64,000 bases of DNA from Whitmania pigra (lineage: Eukaryota > Annelida > Clitellata > Hirudinida > Haemopidae). The notes under the pieces were generated by a model that was not told the DNA's origin, ran no database searches, and saw only the letters and a program-made list of their open reading frames with translations. Shown in pieces: positions 36,256 to 45,724 of the stretch; within the stretch, counting starts at the first letter, position 1, and the number at the start of each line of letters is the position of its first letter. The stretch is from the NCBI GenBank assembly GCA_021613335.1, contig JAJTWR010000431.1:1550001-1614000 (forward strand), given 5' to 3'. The translations under genes and the position numbers were made by a program.

Positions 36256-37152
36256 GTGCCTACATCTGGCTATCAAATAATTACAAATGTGATGGGTATT
36301 GTTGATCGAGAAAATCCTAGCTCCGTTCTAGATGTTGGGATCGGGCATGGTAAGTGGGGCTTTCTCTGCCGAGAACATCTTGAGATGTATAAAAGAGCAG
36401 TGTATTGGCGAAAAGACTGGCAAGTAACAGTTGACGGAATTGAGATCTTCAGCAAGTACAGAAATCCAGTTTGGGATTATGCATACAACAAGGTCCATAT
36501 TGGGGACGCTGTTTCTATCGTACCTAAACTCGGGATATATGATCTCATAATTTGTACAGAAGTGATAGAGCACATAGAAAAAGCAGCAGGATTTAAACTT
36601 CTTGCAGAATTACTCCGTCATTCAAGAATGGGAGTTATACTTTCGTTTCCCGATGGGCGATCCGATGATGCGTTATCCCAGGGAACAGTCTATGGTAATG
36701 TCCATGAAAGCCATGTTAGTCGCTGGACCGAAAAAGATCTTGATATTTATTCCATCGAGGTAATCGCACCCAATTCCTATTTTGTACGCTCCAAGGGAAG
36801 TACACGTTGGCCCTACGCTATTCGCGAGGGTGTTTGGCAAGTTAGAGAAGATAAAAATTTCCCATCAGGTCGGGCGCTGCTAACCTCAATACCTGGTGGG
36901 GCACTAAGGATTAAATGGGGAGCTAAGCAAATCCGGCTTCGACTTCTGGCGTTTCCCTGGGGTGGACGAATTCGCGTATCCGTTAACGGTGTAGAGCGAG
37001 AAATTATTGACCTATACGACGCCCAGGGCAAATTCATAGAAAAGTACATCGAGTTTCCTGACAATAATGGCGGTGAACTCCGGATGGAACTTTTAAGTAC
37101 CCGCAATTCTGAATCGAAGGGAGTAGAATTGTGGTTTGATAGCGCTACGTAA
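36256..37152 (+). CDS. Class I SAM-dependent methyltransferase with a C-terminal beta domain
   Basis: A 298-residue protein from a GTG. Motif I is SVLDVGIGHGKWGFL (near residue 23), with an acidic motif II in VDGIEIF, and IYDLIICTEVIEHIEKAAGF as motif IV; these mark a UbiE/Coq3-like methyltransferase core (about 1-190). The last 100 residues (GALRIKWGAKQIRLRLLAFPWGGRIRVSVNGVEREIIDLYD) form a beta-sandwich-like domain that is unusual for a small methyltransferase and could bind a glycan. Composition is AT-rich, unlike the preceding genes. Probably methylates a sugar of the surface polysaccharide. Confidence 0.7.
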   Translation: MPTSGYQIITNVMGIVDRENPSSVLDVGIGHGKWGFLCREHLEMYKRAVYWRKDWQVTVDGIEIFSKYRNPVWDYAYNKVHIGDAVSIVPKLGIYDLIICTEVIEHIEKAAGFKLLAELLRHSRMGVILSFPDGRSDDALSQGTVYGNVHESHVSRWTEKDLDIYSIEVIAPNSYFVRSKGSTRWPYAIREGVWQVREDKNFPSGRALLTSIPGGALRIKWGAKQIRLRLLAFPWGGRIRVSVNGVEREIIDLYDAQGKFIEKYIEFPDNNGGELRMELLSTRNSESKGVELWFDSAT

Positions 37153-37369
37153 CTTGACGTTGATTTTTATACTCTTGTTGGTGGAAGCTATCACTGCAGC
37201 AGTTATCTTCGAAGTCCTTGAACACTTGTTGTGATGGGTCTTCAGTTGTTGGCATCGCTCTGTAGAGAGCTACGGATTAGTTGCACAATTGATCCTGGGA
37301 ATTATCCCCTCAAGAGACGACTGATTTGAAGCAAAATATTAATCATCCCGAGAAACGAGGATATGCTTC

Positions 37370-37716
37370 ATGGAATTGAGCACATTCGGTACACCTAAAG
37401 ACATTGCTCATGAAAGGGCCATTTCTTCAGGGAACAATGTGCGAATTGTGTGGTGTTCGATAGAATTGACTCTCCTGTCAGGTTGACTCTTACCTTTGGA
37501 TATCGGCAAATAGTTCAAAGCAGCTATTTCTATCACAGCGAGGGGGAGAGAGACGAGAAGGCAAAAGGGGTACAAGGATGGTTGCGTGAAAAAAAATACG
37601 TCCCAGGACTCGTTGCTGATGCAAGAGGGGCAGGATGGGCTGGGGATGGAACGGTCCAGGCTTCCGATGGAGTTCCGACGGCAACATTGAAGTATGAGTT
37701 ATTCCCTCATTCATAG
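37370..37716 (+). pseudogene. Decayed paralog of the 41694-42305 membrane-protein gene
   Basis: From the ATG at 37370 one frame reads ...VRIVWCSIELTLLSG, a stop, LLPLDIGK, a stop, FKAAISITARG, then needs a shift into the frame reading ERDEKAKGVQGWL and PGLVADARGAGWAGDGTVQASDG. Laid on the intact neighbour this follows LCSIGLTILAGLTLPLGF, FKADISITATG, RDDKVKGVEVWV and PGIVASSTAAGWERRGSAQVS in order. Two nonsense codons, one frameshift near 37545 and loss of the C-terminal third make it a pseudogene in the opposite orientation to the intact copy. Confidence 0.75.
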
Positions 37717-38946
37717 GACAGCGTAGGCTGCACGAAAGAAAGGCTGCTCGAGTACGAGCCGACCGAATGCTGCCATGAGTGGTTCAAATCGGTGTTGTTT
37801 CATCCAAGGCAGTGCACCGTAGAAGTAGACACCCTGGTTAAACAGAGAATGCTGTCTCTTCTTTGCTGTGCTGACGGTTAATGTTTTTTTCGAGACCAGT
37901 TGCTTCGGCTGCAGCTCCCAGCAGCGTCAATAAGGCAGCCGCCATCTCACCCAGCAACAGCTTACGGTCCCGTCTCTGCGGCTCACCCAGTCGCGCTGTA
38001 CTTAAGCCCATTCCGAAACGCCAATCGTTGGCGTCTCGGAAGCTCTCCTCAATCGTGATTCGCCGAGAATACAATTTGATGATGTCCGCAGTGGGTACTT
38101 CGAGGCTTGTCGAGAGACACCATGGTTCGCTCATTCCCTTCGCATGGATGACGACGACAGTTGGAAGTTCGTACTTGTCGTTTGTCACTCTGGGCCTCAC
38201 AAATCGCTTCGCGCGGCCGCTCGGCGAGAGCCATTTCTTCGCCTCAAGGCTGACGCCCTCGGATTCGAGGAGAATATTCCCCCGAAATCGCACGACAAAC
38301 TGAAAGCCCAGTTCGCGCTGCAACAACGAGTAGAGCGCAGTATCGCCGAAACCCCTGTCCGCCAAGACGGTCACCTTCACGCTTGACGGCATCACTTCCT
38401 TCAGCCGGTGCAGCAGAGAGTCCTCGATGTCATTGCGGCTGCCGGCCAATTCGCTCTTCCTAACCGTCAGCCACACAATGCGGTGTCGCCCTCCCATGGC
38501 TGGTAATTAGGTGTGCGCACAGCGTCATTTGGTCGGCTCTGTCGAAGTCCGTCCAATCAAGCGCAACCGTTGCCTCTGTCCTTTGGCCGATGAGCATCGG
38601 AACCCACGTCGAGAATAAGTCCCACACTCGCACTCCTGAATTGTAAAGTAGTCGATCTACTTGTTTCACCGCATGCCGAGGGTCGAGGCTTTGTGCCATT
38701 GAGAGGGCGCGCCCTATGGTCGTCACTGCAAGTGATGCTCCGTGGATGACCCCCAACGTCGCATTACTCAGCGACAGGACTCTCTTCGCGTGCATGTCGT
38801 CACCGACGACCGTCTCTACGAATTTCTGTACCTGCCTCGGACCTATGGGATGCTTCCTCATCGCGCGAGCATGATCCCTACCGCTCCTCATTTCAACCCC
38901 TACAAATGAGGGGTTCCCTCAGGGTCTATTTTTGATCCTACAAATG
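37717..38946 (-). mobile_element. IS4-family insertion sequence, ends unresolved
   Basis: The transposase and its flanks separate two wrecked genes: the membrane-protein pseudogene ends at 37716 and the GT2 remnant begins about 38945. I could not find convincing terminal inverted repeats or a target duplication. CCTACAAATG is repeated at 38899-38908 and 38937-38946 near the transposase start and could mark one end. Confidence 0.5.
37838..38891 (-). pseudogene. IS4-type DDE transposase with one frameshift
   Basis: Two minus-strand frames, 38460-38891 and 37838-38497, together make one transposase. The first holds the N-terminal region and the first catalytic Asp in VALDWTDFDRADQ. The second holds the second Asp in VTVLADRGFGDTAL and the glutamate in the IS4 signature YSRRITIEESFRDANDWRFG. 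The frames meet near 38475: deleting one base from CACCGCATTG would continue T-P into I-V-W-L-T-V. This is either a real disabling mutation or a base-calling error. IS4 transposases are normally single-frame. Confidence 0.85.
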
Positions 38947-39430
38947 GTTATACGGCAATACATGCTTCTGTCGCGAGATCATTACAATTTCCAAAATTGA
39001 AAAGAGATATTTCTTCGTATGAGACATGCTTCTTCGACTTAAGGAATTTCGAGCACGCGTCGTGGACATTCCTATGGTTGCAGTCTACAGGGGCGGAAAG
39101 AGTAGCTTAGTCATTTCTTCTATCGCAAGTGAATTTCTATGGGAGCATGTTAAAAACTTCGCGGAACGAATCGGGGACAATTACTTCCTCAGAGACTTTT
39201 CCATCGCTTCAGTAAAATTTATGTTGGGAATTCCGATAGCTCATTTTAGCTTCATTAACGGCCTAAACACCTAGAAACTCGGCCTTCATACTGGCGTGGT
39301 TGCTACCGCTGGCTCGGTTATGCTATCTGTGCTGACCTGCATCCTCGGCGTTCAATTTTAATGTCGTTCATCAGCCATGAAATTTTGAGGACACCCTCGG
39401 ATCCAAGTCATAGATTACTCCCCAGAATAT
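38945..39430 (+). pseudogene. 3' remnant of a GT2 (polyprenyl-phosphate glycosyltransferase-like) gene
   Basis: Translation from about 38945 gives ...GNTCFCREIITISKIEKRYFFV, TGA stop (39020-39022), DMLLRLKEFRARVVDIPMVAVYRGGKSS and NYFLRDFSIASVKFMLGIP. A TAG stop follows (39272-39274), then KLGLHTGVVATAGSVMLSVLTCILGVQF, and after a frameshift near 39358 LMSFISHEILRTPSDP. This is the conserved tail of GT2 dolichol-phosphate-mannosyltransferase-like proteins with a membrane region. The N-terminal catalytic half is missing at the transposase side, so the insertion sequence probably cut the gene, which then decayed. Confidence 0.7.
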
Positions 39431-39646
39431 CCGTGCATAACGGCGAAAGGCCATGATGGTTGGCGGCAGGGGGAGAAGCCCTAGAAAGGTTAAGAATGTG
39501 ATTCATTTGAAATACCAGATGAGATAGTCCTGCACTCCTGACACGATCTCATCTATTGCTTCTTGTTTATTACTTCATAAGCGATATTAGTATACCAGAT
39601 ATATGCGAAGTAAACTATTACTGTAGTCAGTTAGACGAGTCACCCG

Positions 39647-41560
39647 ATGCGCAAAACCATTATCTTGATGCTGGCGTTGACGTATGTGTGCGTTTTCCTT
39701 CAGTGCTTGCTGAGCTCGACTATTCAGCCACTATTGATTAACTCAGATACCCTCTATTTGCCAACGCTTTTCAAGGACGTAGTTTCTGGCAGGGGAGAGT
39801 TTAAGGATTGGTATCTTACGCCAGCACCTTACTTTTTTCCTGATTATCCTGCTTTCCTCGTAGCGTACTTAATAGGGTCAACTCCTTATTCACAACTCAT
39901 TGCTTTTGCACTTATTCAAGCCAGCATAACTTTTGTTGGAATCTGGCTATTGGCGAAAGCTACATTGAATAGGGATCCATTCTTAGTTGCAGGATCTTCT
40001 TTCATTGTCTTAATGAGTTTGGCGCTCATAGATTCAGGTCCTTTCATCTACCTGCTCACTTGCACATTCCACTATGGCTCCACGCTGGTGGGGATATTCC
40101 TAGTGGCACTTTGGATAACGGCAGCGGATGGACAGAATCATCGCTGGAGTAATATTCTCTATCTACTACTTGCGTTGCTCGGATTCGCGATAGCTTTATC
40201 GGATCAGTTGTTCTTAGTACAGATCCTTGTCCCGATCGTCGCAACTCAGGTCATAGTAGTGCTCGCAAAGCGTGCGTACTCGTTCAAGAGACTCTTGCCA
40301 TTGGGCTTTCTGGTAGTGTCCAGTTGGCTCGGAGGTGCCGCATACAAATATATCGTACCAAATCCAACGCGCTTTAAGGTCAATGTTGGTCTGGATCAGA
40401 TATCGGGCAAGCTCTCAACGATGTATGATGTATTTGGTGGATCGATAATCCTTCATCCAGTTATAGGCTTCGCCCTTTTGGTATACTTGGGGATTGTCAT
40501 TCATTCATTCATCAGACTGTCGCAAATCGAACCGGTTCATTTTAAACTCAACTGGTTTGTAGTTTTCACTTTCTTCTCGATTTGCGCGTCAATGGGATCA
40601 GTGTTGTTGAATACCACAGTTTTTGCTTACACATGGTATCAGCTTCCACTGCTCACATTTCCGCCGCTCGTTATCTGCTTCTTCCTGAGCAGCAACTTGG
40701 ATCGACGGTTGGCTTTCGTCCCAGTTGCTATTCTGTCAGTGATGGTGCTTATTATGGTGAAAAATGCCATCAATACGGCTATTACAAATAGTTATCAGAA
40801 AAACAGCTATCCGGATGACGTCTCCTGTATCGATAATGTTCTAAAAGCTAATGATTTAGACGCAGGTATTGCTCAATACTGGGATGCTAAATATCTTCAG
40901 GGCCTAAGCAAGTTGAAACTCACCATCACACAATTCGATTCCCGTCTCAGTGAATGGCGATGGATAACTTCTAAAAAATACTACAGTAGCATCTATGACT
41001 TCGCAATTATAGATGAAAATCTAGGTCCACCATGGAAGCTCCCAGCAGAAGCTCTCGTGCAACTGAATGGTCCCCCGAAATCGATAGCAACTTGTGGCAA
41101 TAAATCGATATATATTTATGGAAAGGGAAAGGTACGTACTAGGAGGCATATGGCTGTAGGTGACTCATATGTTCAGACCCTATGTGAGCCATCTACAAAG
41201 TCGAACGTAGAGTATTCAAACTGCCAAATCCCACAGAACAGTGGTTTGTTGACAGGTCAAATTGCTTTTGGCCCAGGAGACAGATTGCCATCAGGAAAAT
41301 ATTCATTCGAGATTACATATTCTAGTGCTAGGAGCAAAGATGACATTGTTGCTGACTGGGATGTAGTGCTCGATCTGCAAGATAATGAAACCTCTTTGAG
41401 TTCTGGACCAATATCTGGAACAACGAGTAAGTCGAGTGTTGTCGCCGGAAACTTTGTGGTACCAGCCGCAAACTCTTGGGAAATGTTCAAGATTCGTACA
41501 AAATCCCGCACAACGAGTGACCTGAAGGTGAAGTCGATTGAGATGAAGCGCATTGAATAG
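39647..41560 (+). CDS. Multi-spanning GT-C-like membrane protein with a C-terminal beta domain
   Basis: A 637-residue protein, AT-rich. About ten hydrophobic segments fill residues 5-390. An early periplasmic loop carries acidic and aromatic residues (INSDTLYLPTLFKDVVSGRGEFKDWYLTPAPYFFPDY), typical of GT-C-type glycosyltransferases that use lipid-linked sugars. From about residue 395 a soluble region contains Cys pairs and ends in a beta-sandwich (PSGKYSFEITYSS...ADWDVVLDLQ...FVVPAANSWEMFKIR). The role is probably transfer or modification of a lipid-linked glycan at the outer face of the inner membrane. No closer family is recognised. Confidence 0.6.
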   Translation: MRKTIILMLALTYVCVFLQCLLSSTIQPLLINSDTLYLPTLFKDVVSGRGEFKDWYLTPAPYFFPDYPAFLVAYLIGSTPYSQLIAFALIQASITFVGIWLLAKATLNRDPFLVAGSSFIVLMSLALIDSGPFIYLLTCTFHYGSTLVGIFLVALWITAADGQNHRWSNILYLLLALLGFAIALSDQLFLVQILVPIVATQVIVVLAKRAYSFKRLLPLGFLVVSSWLGGAAYKYIVPNPTRFKVNVGLDQISGKLSTMYDVFGGSIILHPVIGFALLVYLGIVIHSFIRLSQIEPVHFKLNWFVVFTFFSICASMGSVLLNTTVFAYTWYQLPLLTFPPLVICFFLSSNLDRRLAFVPVAILSVMVLIMVKNAINTAITNSYQKNSYPDDVSCIDNVLKANDLDAGIAQYWDAKYLQGLSKLKLTITQFDSRLSEWRWITSKKYYSSIYDFAIIDENLGPPWKLPAEALVQLNGPPKSIATCGNKSIYIYGKGKVRTRRHMAVGDSYVQTLCEPSTKSNVEYSNCQIPQNSGLLTGQIAFGPGDRLPSGKYSFEITYSSARSKDDIVADWDVVLDLQDNETSLSSGPISGTTSKSSVVAGNFVVPAANSWEMFKIRTKSRTTSDLKVKSIEMKRIE

Positions 41561-41693
41561 GGAGCGCTCAGAGATTGATGTATAGGCTCAAACGGCCGAA
41601 GGTTAGACCTGCACCCGCTTTCGTATCTTATATTCACCTAGCAATATGGATTCTTGTTTAATAAATGGGATTATAATCTAACCTAACAAGTCA

Positions 41694-42305
41694 TTAGTAA
41701 TAGAGCCGTCTGATGATGAATGAAATCACTAGGTGAATAAATATAAATGCTCCAATAAATGTGATCACGATCTGCACGGGCCCATTCTTGTATAACGGTG
41801 CCCTCTTATAAATAGCCTGAGGGTCCGACATTGTTTCGTATGGTCGGATTCTGAGAGGTTCTTGGTCCTTCTCAGATGACAGCGAATATTCACTTTTCTG
41901 ACCATTGATATTGAGGATCATCCGTCCTGAATAGGCATGTCTTACAAAATTGAGCTGATATTCAGGATCTATCTCTCCTACCCAGCTCAATGTGGCGGGT
42001 TGTGATTGGTAGGAAACCTGAGCACTCCCTCGACGTTCCCAGCCTGCAGCGGTCGAAGATGCGACTATGCCTGGTCCAGATGTTTCGCTCACCCAGACCT
42101 CAACCCCTTTAACTTTATCGTCTCGAGTCCCCGTTGCTGTGATGGAAATATCTGCTTTGAATCTCTTGGTGAATCCCAGCGGTAGGGTCAATCCAGCGAG
42201 GATAGTAAGGCCGATTGAGCAGAGGAGAATGTGTGCAAATGGGATTGGTTGTTGAGGGCTTTCAACAGCTACGTTTTTCGGGGCTTCGTTAGGGCTTGAT
42301 TCCAT
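41694..42305 (-). CDS. Two-TM protein with an extracytoplasmic beta domain
   Basis: About 203 residues from the ATG at 42305. One membrane helix lies near residues 25-45 (HILLCSIGLTILAGLTLPLGF), then an exported beta-rich domain (FKADISITATGTRDDKVKGVEVWVS...LNFVRHAYSGRMILNINGQ), and a final helix (VQIVITFIGAFIFIHLVISFII). The frame extends to a GTG at 42362, but that overlaps lspA by 32 bases. I do not recognise a family. A broken copy of the same gene lies at 37370-37716. It may be a partner of the neighbouring GT-C-like protein. Confidence 0.6.
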   Translation of the reverse strand: MESSPNEAPKNVAVESPQQPIPFAHILLCSIGLTILAGLTLPLGFTKRFKADISITATGTRDDKVKGVEVWVSETSGPGIVASSTAAGWERRGSAQVSYQSQPATLSWVGEIDPEYQLNFVRHAYSGRMILNINGQKSEYSLSSEKDQEPLRIRPYETMSDPQAIYKRAPLYKNGPVQIVITFIGAFIFIHLVISFIIRRLYY

Positions 42306-42330
42306 GAAGGATTTCCATCGGTTGGAGAAT

Positions 42331-42837
42331 TCAGGACATCTCGCGTTGAGCTTGTCGGCCACTTAGCAGGAGTAGGCCTATTCCCACCATGACCGCGACA
42401 TCGGCCACATTGAACACGCCGGTGCGCACTGGTCCAATACCCATGTTCAGGAAGTCGACGACCATTCCGTCGAACCGCGCGCGATCGATCCAATTCCCGA
42501 GACCCCCGGAGATGAACAGGGCATAGGAGACGAGCATCCACTTCGTCATCATCGGTGTCATGAACGTGTAGATGGTGAGCCCCAGCAGGAGAATGCCGGT
42601 GGCGACCGTAAAAATCGCGAAGCGAGCCCCGGGAGACAGGGAGTGGCCGAGGGAGAGGAACGCCCCTTGATTCACGGCATATTGCAGGCGGAAAGTATCG
42701 CCGAGGTAGGTGGTCGTAGCTGCCCCAAGCAGATGGCGGGTGGCGAGCATCTTTGTCCATTGGTCGAGCCCCAATACGGCGATTGTGATGCCGCCAAAAA
42801 CCACGACTCGCCAGGAAGTCTTCAGTGCAGTGAGCAT
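42331..42837 (-). CDS. lspA: Lipoprotein signal peptidase (signal peptidase II)
   Basis: 168 residues with four membrane helices, an inner-membrane aspartyl protease that cleaves prolipoproteins before the lipidated Cys. Conserved pieces: GLDQWTKMLA near the N-terminus, NQGAFLSLG, GGLGNWIDRARFDGMVVDF with the first catalytic Asp, and TGVFNVADVAV with the second. The ATG at 42837 follows an AAGG; upstream in-frame codons would run into the divergent addB-like gene, whose start is only 28 bases away. Confidence 0.95.
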   Translation of the reverse strand: MLTALKTSWRVVVFGGITIAVLGLDQWTKMLATRHLLGAATTTYLGDTFRLQYAVNQGAFLSLGHSLSPGARFAIFTVATGILLLGLTIYTFMTPMMTKWMLVSYALFISGGLGNWIDRARFDGMVVDFLNMGIGPVRTGVFNVADVAVMVGIGLLLLSGRQAQREMS

Positions 42838-42865
42838 AGTGCCTTCTACGCTAAGATGGCCTCGC

Positions 42866-45724
42866 ATGGCACTTGAGCACCTCGCTTCTTCGCGCGCGGG
42901 AGCTACGCTCCTGATCGTTGGGGCAGGGGCTCCAGAACCGTTCCCCCCGGACACGGTGAGCATCGACCAACTCGCCCACTTGGTGGCGGGGGGGCCTACT
43001 CTGGAAGGGGACCTTCAGGCGCGCTCTCGCCTAGGGGACATATTAGGGAGGCTTGGAGCCGCGAGCGACCCGGACGAGGTCGTGGCGGCCTTTGCGCTCT
43101 TTGAACTCTGGTGGGAGCAGGGTGCAACCGCCGAGGAACTCCTGCGGGCCACGAGCGAAAGCCGAATTGCTGCGAAAATGAAGCTCCTTGTCGCGGCGCG
43201 GACTGACCTCGAAGGGCAGCTCTCCCGCGAGGGACGGGCAGTACGCGTTGCCTTGCCTACCTTAGCGGCGAAGCTGCTCCGCACTGCGGAGCCGCCCCAG
43301 CAGCTTCGTTCTTTTGGGCGCATTGAGGCGCGCGGCGTCCGCTGGCTCACCCCCGCACAACGGAATTTCCTGAATGCGCTCGCTCGCGGGCTCGCACCGA
43401 AGCCGCAAGTGACGTGGTGCTGGCCTGCTTTCGATGCTCCTGCGGCCGATGCGCTCACCATCGACGCAGTACAAGCGTTTGAGAGCGAGGGCGAAGCGTC
43501 TTCCTTTGAACTGCGCCGGGAGCTCGTGTCGCAGAACTGGGCGCCCCACGCGGCTGCGGCTCTTGGCGGAGTGGCTACTCCGGCAGTTCCGGGCGGGAGC
43601 TTGCGGGTCGTGAGTGTCGGTGCGCCAGCGGCAGAAGCCCGCTTCATCGCCAACGAGCTTCGGGTCCTCATCGACAGCGGTGTTTCGGCTTCATCGCTGG
43701 GGGTGGCCTTCCGGCGCTGCGCTCCTCTCGAACTTGAGCTGCTGCGCAATGCCTGTAGCCGCGTAGGAGTGCCGCTCGCGAGCAGGGTCGGCACACAGCT
43801 CAGCGAAACGCAGGCCATGCGCGCTGCTCTGCTCCCGTTCACCGTCGCTGATGCACCAGCGCCGGAGCGGAGGCTCATGCGCCTGCTTGCATCGCCGTAT
43901 TTTCGCATCCTCGAAAAGCGCGCGATTCCCTTGGCGAGGCAGCTCAGCTCCATCGACTTCGACCCGCGACGAGTCATTCGATTCGAAAAGCGGGAAGGTG
44001 CCCGGTCGCTCAACGAATTGTGCAGAAGGGCAATGGAGGAATTGAAAGCCTTGCCGGAGCAGGGCACGGCGGCTGAACATCTAGCCGCCTGGGCAAAAGT
44101 GCGAAGTACCCTCAAATTCCAGTTTGTGCTGAACGAGGAAGCCCCTACGGGACGGCTCGCCGCGCCGCTCGCCCGCCGAGCAGATGAAGAACGAGCTGTT
44201 GCCGTAGCCTTTGAAGCACTCGTTCGCGACCTCGGCTTCGGGAATGCCCTCCTTTCCCGGCGGGAATTTGCTCGGCGGGTGCGTCTCGAAGCCGAACGCA
44301 TCGTGCTGCCGCCGATGCCAGGCGAGGGAGTCTTCGTCGGAAAAGTGAGCGCCTTGCCGGTCGGTGAGTTCTCGACACTCTTCCTCGCGGGCATGAGTGA
44401 AAGTTGGATGCAATCCCCATCGCGAGACTACTTCCTCCCTGAAGAACTTTCGGACGTAAAACCACTCGCTCGGCGGACACTCTTTCGCACCCACGTTCGA
44501 CCAGATGGCGAGAACATGTCTTTTCGCGAAGCGGCGGCCCGTTCGGAGTTCTGCGGTGCGTTCGCTGCCTCTCCTCGGCTTGTGTGCTCCTGGTCGCGTA
44601 AGGACGCCCGTGAAGAGGATGCGAAGATGCTGCGATACCTAGAGCAGCTGCCCGCGGCGGTTAACGAACGCTTACTGCATACGCCGCCATCTGCGCCGGA
44701 GCCGGCAGAGGATTGGGTTGCCGCCTACGCGGAACGGGAGAAGTTCTTTGCAAACGAGGATGCTCCACCCGGCCCCTACAGCGGCGCGACCGGCCTCCAC
44801 CTGCGCGAGGCACTGGACTTCCCGCGCGAGCGACCGCTCTCAGCAACAACGATAAACGCCTGGGGCAACTGCGGCTTCCAAGGATTTTGGCGGAACGCCG
44901 CCCGAGTGTGGGATGAGCGCGCAACCGGCGAAGTGATGGATGCCTTAGAGCAAGGCTCGGCATTCCATCAGGTGCTGGCAAGAATTGCTCCCGACAACTG
45001 GAGCGATGAGTCTCTGCGCGCTGCCGTTGAGGACGCAGTCCCGAAGGATTACACCCCAGCGCTGCGGACACTCGAAGTCGAGCGCGTCTACCGACAGTTG
45101 AAGCGCCTGATGGAGAACTATCCCCGCCCCTTCCCCGACGCAGCACCGATAGAACGCGAAGTAGACTTCGGCGGCAAAGAACATGAGGTTGAGCTTCCGG
45201 GACTCACCGCCAACGAACCGAGCGTGTTCATCAAGGGGCGCGTTGATCGCATCGATCGCGGAGACAACTTCGTTGGAGCGATTGACTACAAGAGTACGAC
45301 CCATGCGGTAGGCATTTACCGGCGTCAGCTCCTTGCTTCAGACTTCCAACTCCCATTCTATCTGCTGGCCTACGGCGGCTCAGGGCGGTCTGATGCTGCG
45401 TGGGTCGATCTCCAAGATTGTTCCTCAACTTTGCTCTCGAAGGTGCTCGAACAAAGCACGGAAAAGAATGAGCAGGAGGGAAGAGGGAAATCGAAAAAAC
45501 CGAAGAAGGAGAAGGAAGACGGTCAAAAGTTCATCGACACTCTCTTGGCACTCGATGCAACGTCTCGGAAGGCAGCCGCCGCAGAGGAAAAGCCGAACCT
45601 CGCGAATGCGGTTCATAGCCTCCTCGCGAGGCTCCGGCGCGGGGAGTTTCTCCCTCGCTCGGTGTCGTGCAGATATTGTGAATATAAGGGCATCTGTCGA
45701 CGCGAAGTGGAGGATGAGTGGTGA
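42866..45724 (+). CDS. addB: AddB-like PD-(D/E)XK exonuclease subunit with a Fe-S staple
   Basis: A 952-residue protein. Residues about 1-650 are an inactive-helicase-like region (no intact Walker A) as in AddB. The C-terminal nuclease domain has a GAIDYKST core (D and K of the nuclease motif), and four cysteines expected for a 4Fe-4S staple: one in NAWGNCGFQGFW and three in VSCRYCEYKGIC. A Lys/Glu-rich insert (KNEQEGRGKSKKPKKEKE) lies inside the nuclease domain. With the next gene it should process DNA ends for recombination. Assignment as AddB rather than another PD-(D/E)XK partner is by architecture. Confidence 0.78.
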   Translation: MALEHLASSRAGATLLIVGAGAPEPFPPDTVSIDQLAHLVAGGPTLEGDLQARSRLGDILGRLGAASDPDEVVAAFALFELWWEQGATAEELLRATSESRIAAKMKLLVAARTDLEGQLSREGRAVRVALPTLAAKLLRTAEPPQQLRSFGRIEARGVRWLTPAQRNFLNALARGLAPKPQVTWCWPAFDAPAADALTIDAVQAFESEGEASSFELRRELVSQNWAPHAAAALGGVATPAVPGGSLRVVSVGAPAAEARFIANELRVLIDSGVSASSLGVAFRRCAPLELELLRNACSRVGVPLASRVGTQLSETQAMRAALLPFTVADAPAPERRLMRLLASPYFRILEKRAIPLARQLSSIDFDPRRVIRFEKREGARSLNELCRRAMEELKALPEQGTAAEHLAAWAKVRSTLKFQFVLNEEAPTGRLAAPLARRADEERAVAVAFEALVRDLGFGNALLSRREFARRVRLEAERIVLPPMPGEGVFVGKVSALPVGEFSTLFLAGMSESWMQSPSRDYFLPEELSDVKPLARRTLFRTHVRPDGENMSFREAAARSEFCGAFAASPRLVCSWSRKDAREEDAKMLRYLEQLPAAVNERLLHTPPSAPEPAEDWVAAYAEREKFFANEDAPPGPYSGATGLHLREALDFPRERPLSATTINAWGNCGFQGFWRNAARVWDERATGEVMDALEQGSAFHQVLARIAPDNWSDESLRAAVEDAVPKDYTPALRTLEVERVYRQLKRLMENYPRPFPDAAPIEREVDFGGKEHEVELPGLTANEPSVFIKGRVDRIDRGDNFVGAIDYKSTTHAVGIYRRQLLASDFQLPFYLLAYGGSGRSDAAWVDLQDCSSTLLSKVLEQSTEKNEQEGRGKSKKPKKEKEDGQKFIDTLLALDATSRKAAAAEEKPNLANAVHSLLARLRRGEFLPRSVSCRYCEYKGICRREVEDEW

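Noticed and set aside
42710..42865. Upstream extension of the AddB-like frame
   Set aside because: It would run through the divergent lspA coding region; the ATG at 42866 gives the normal start.
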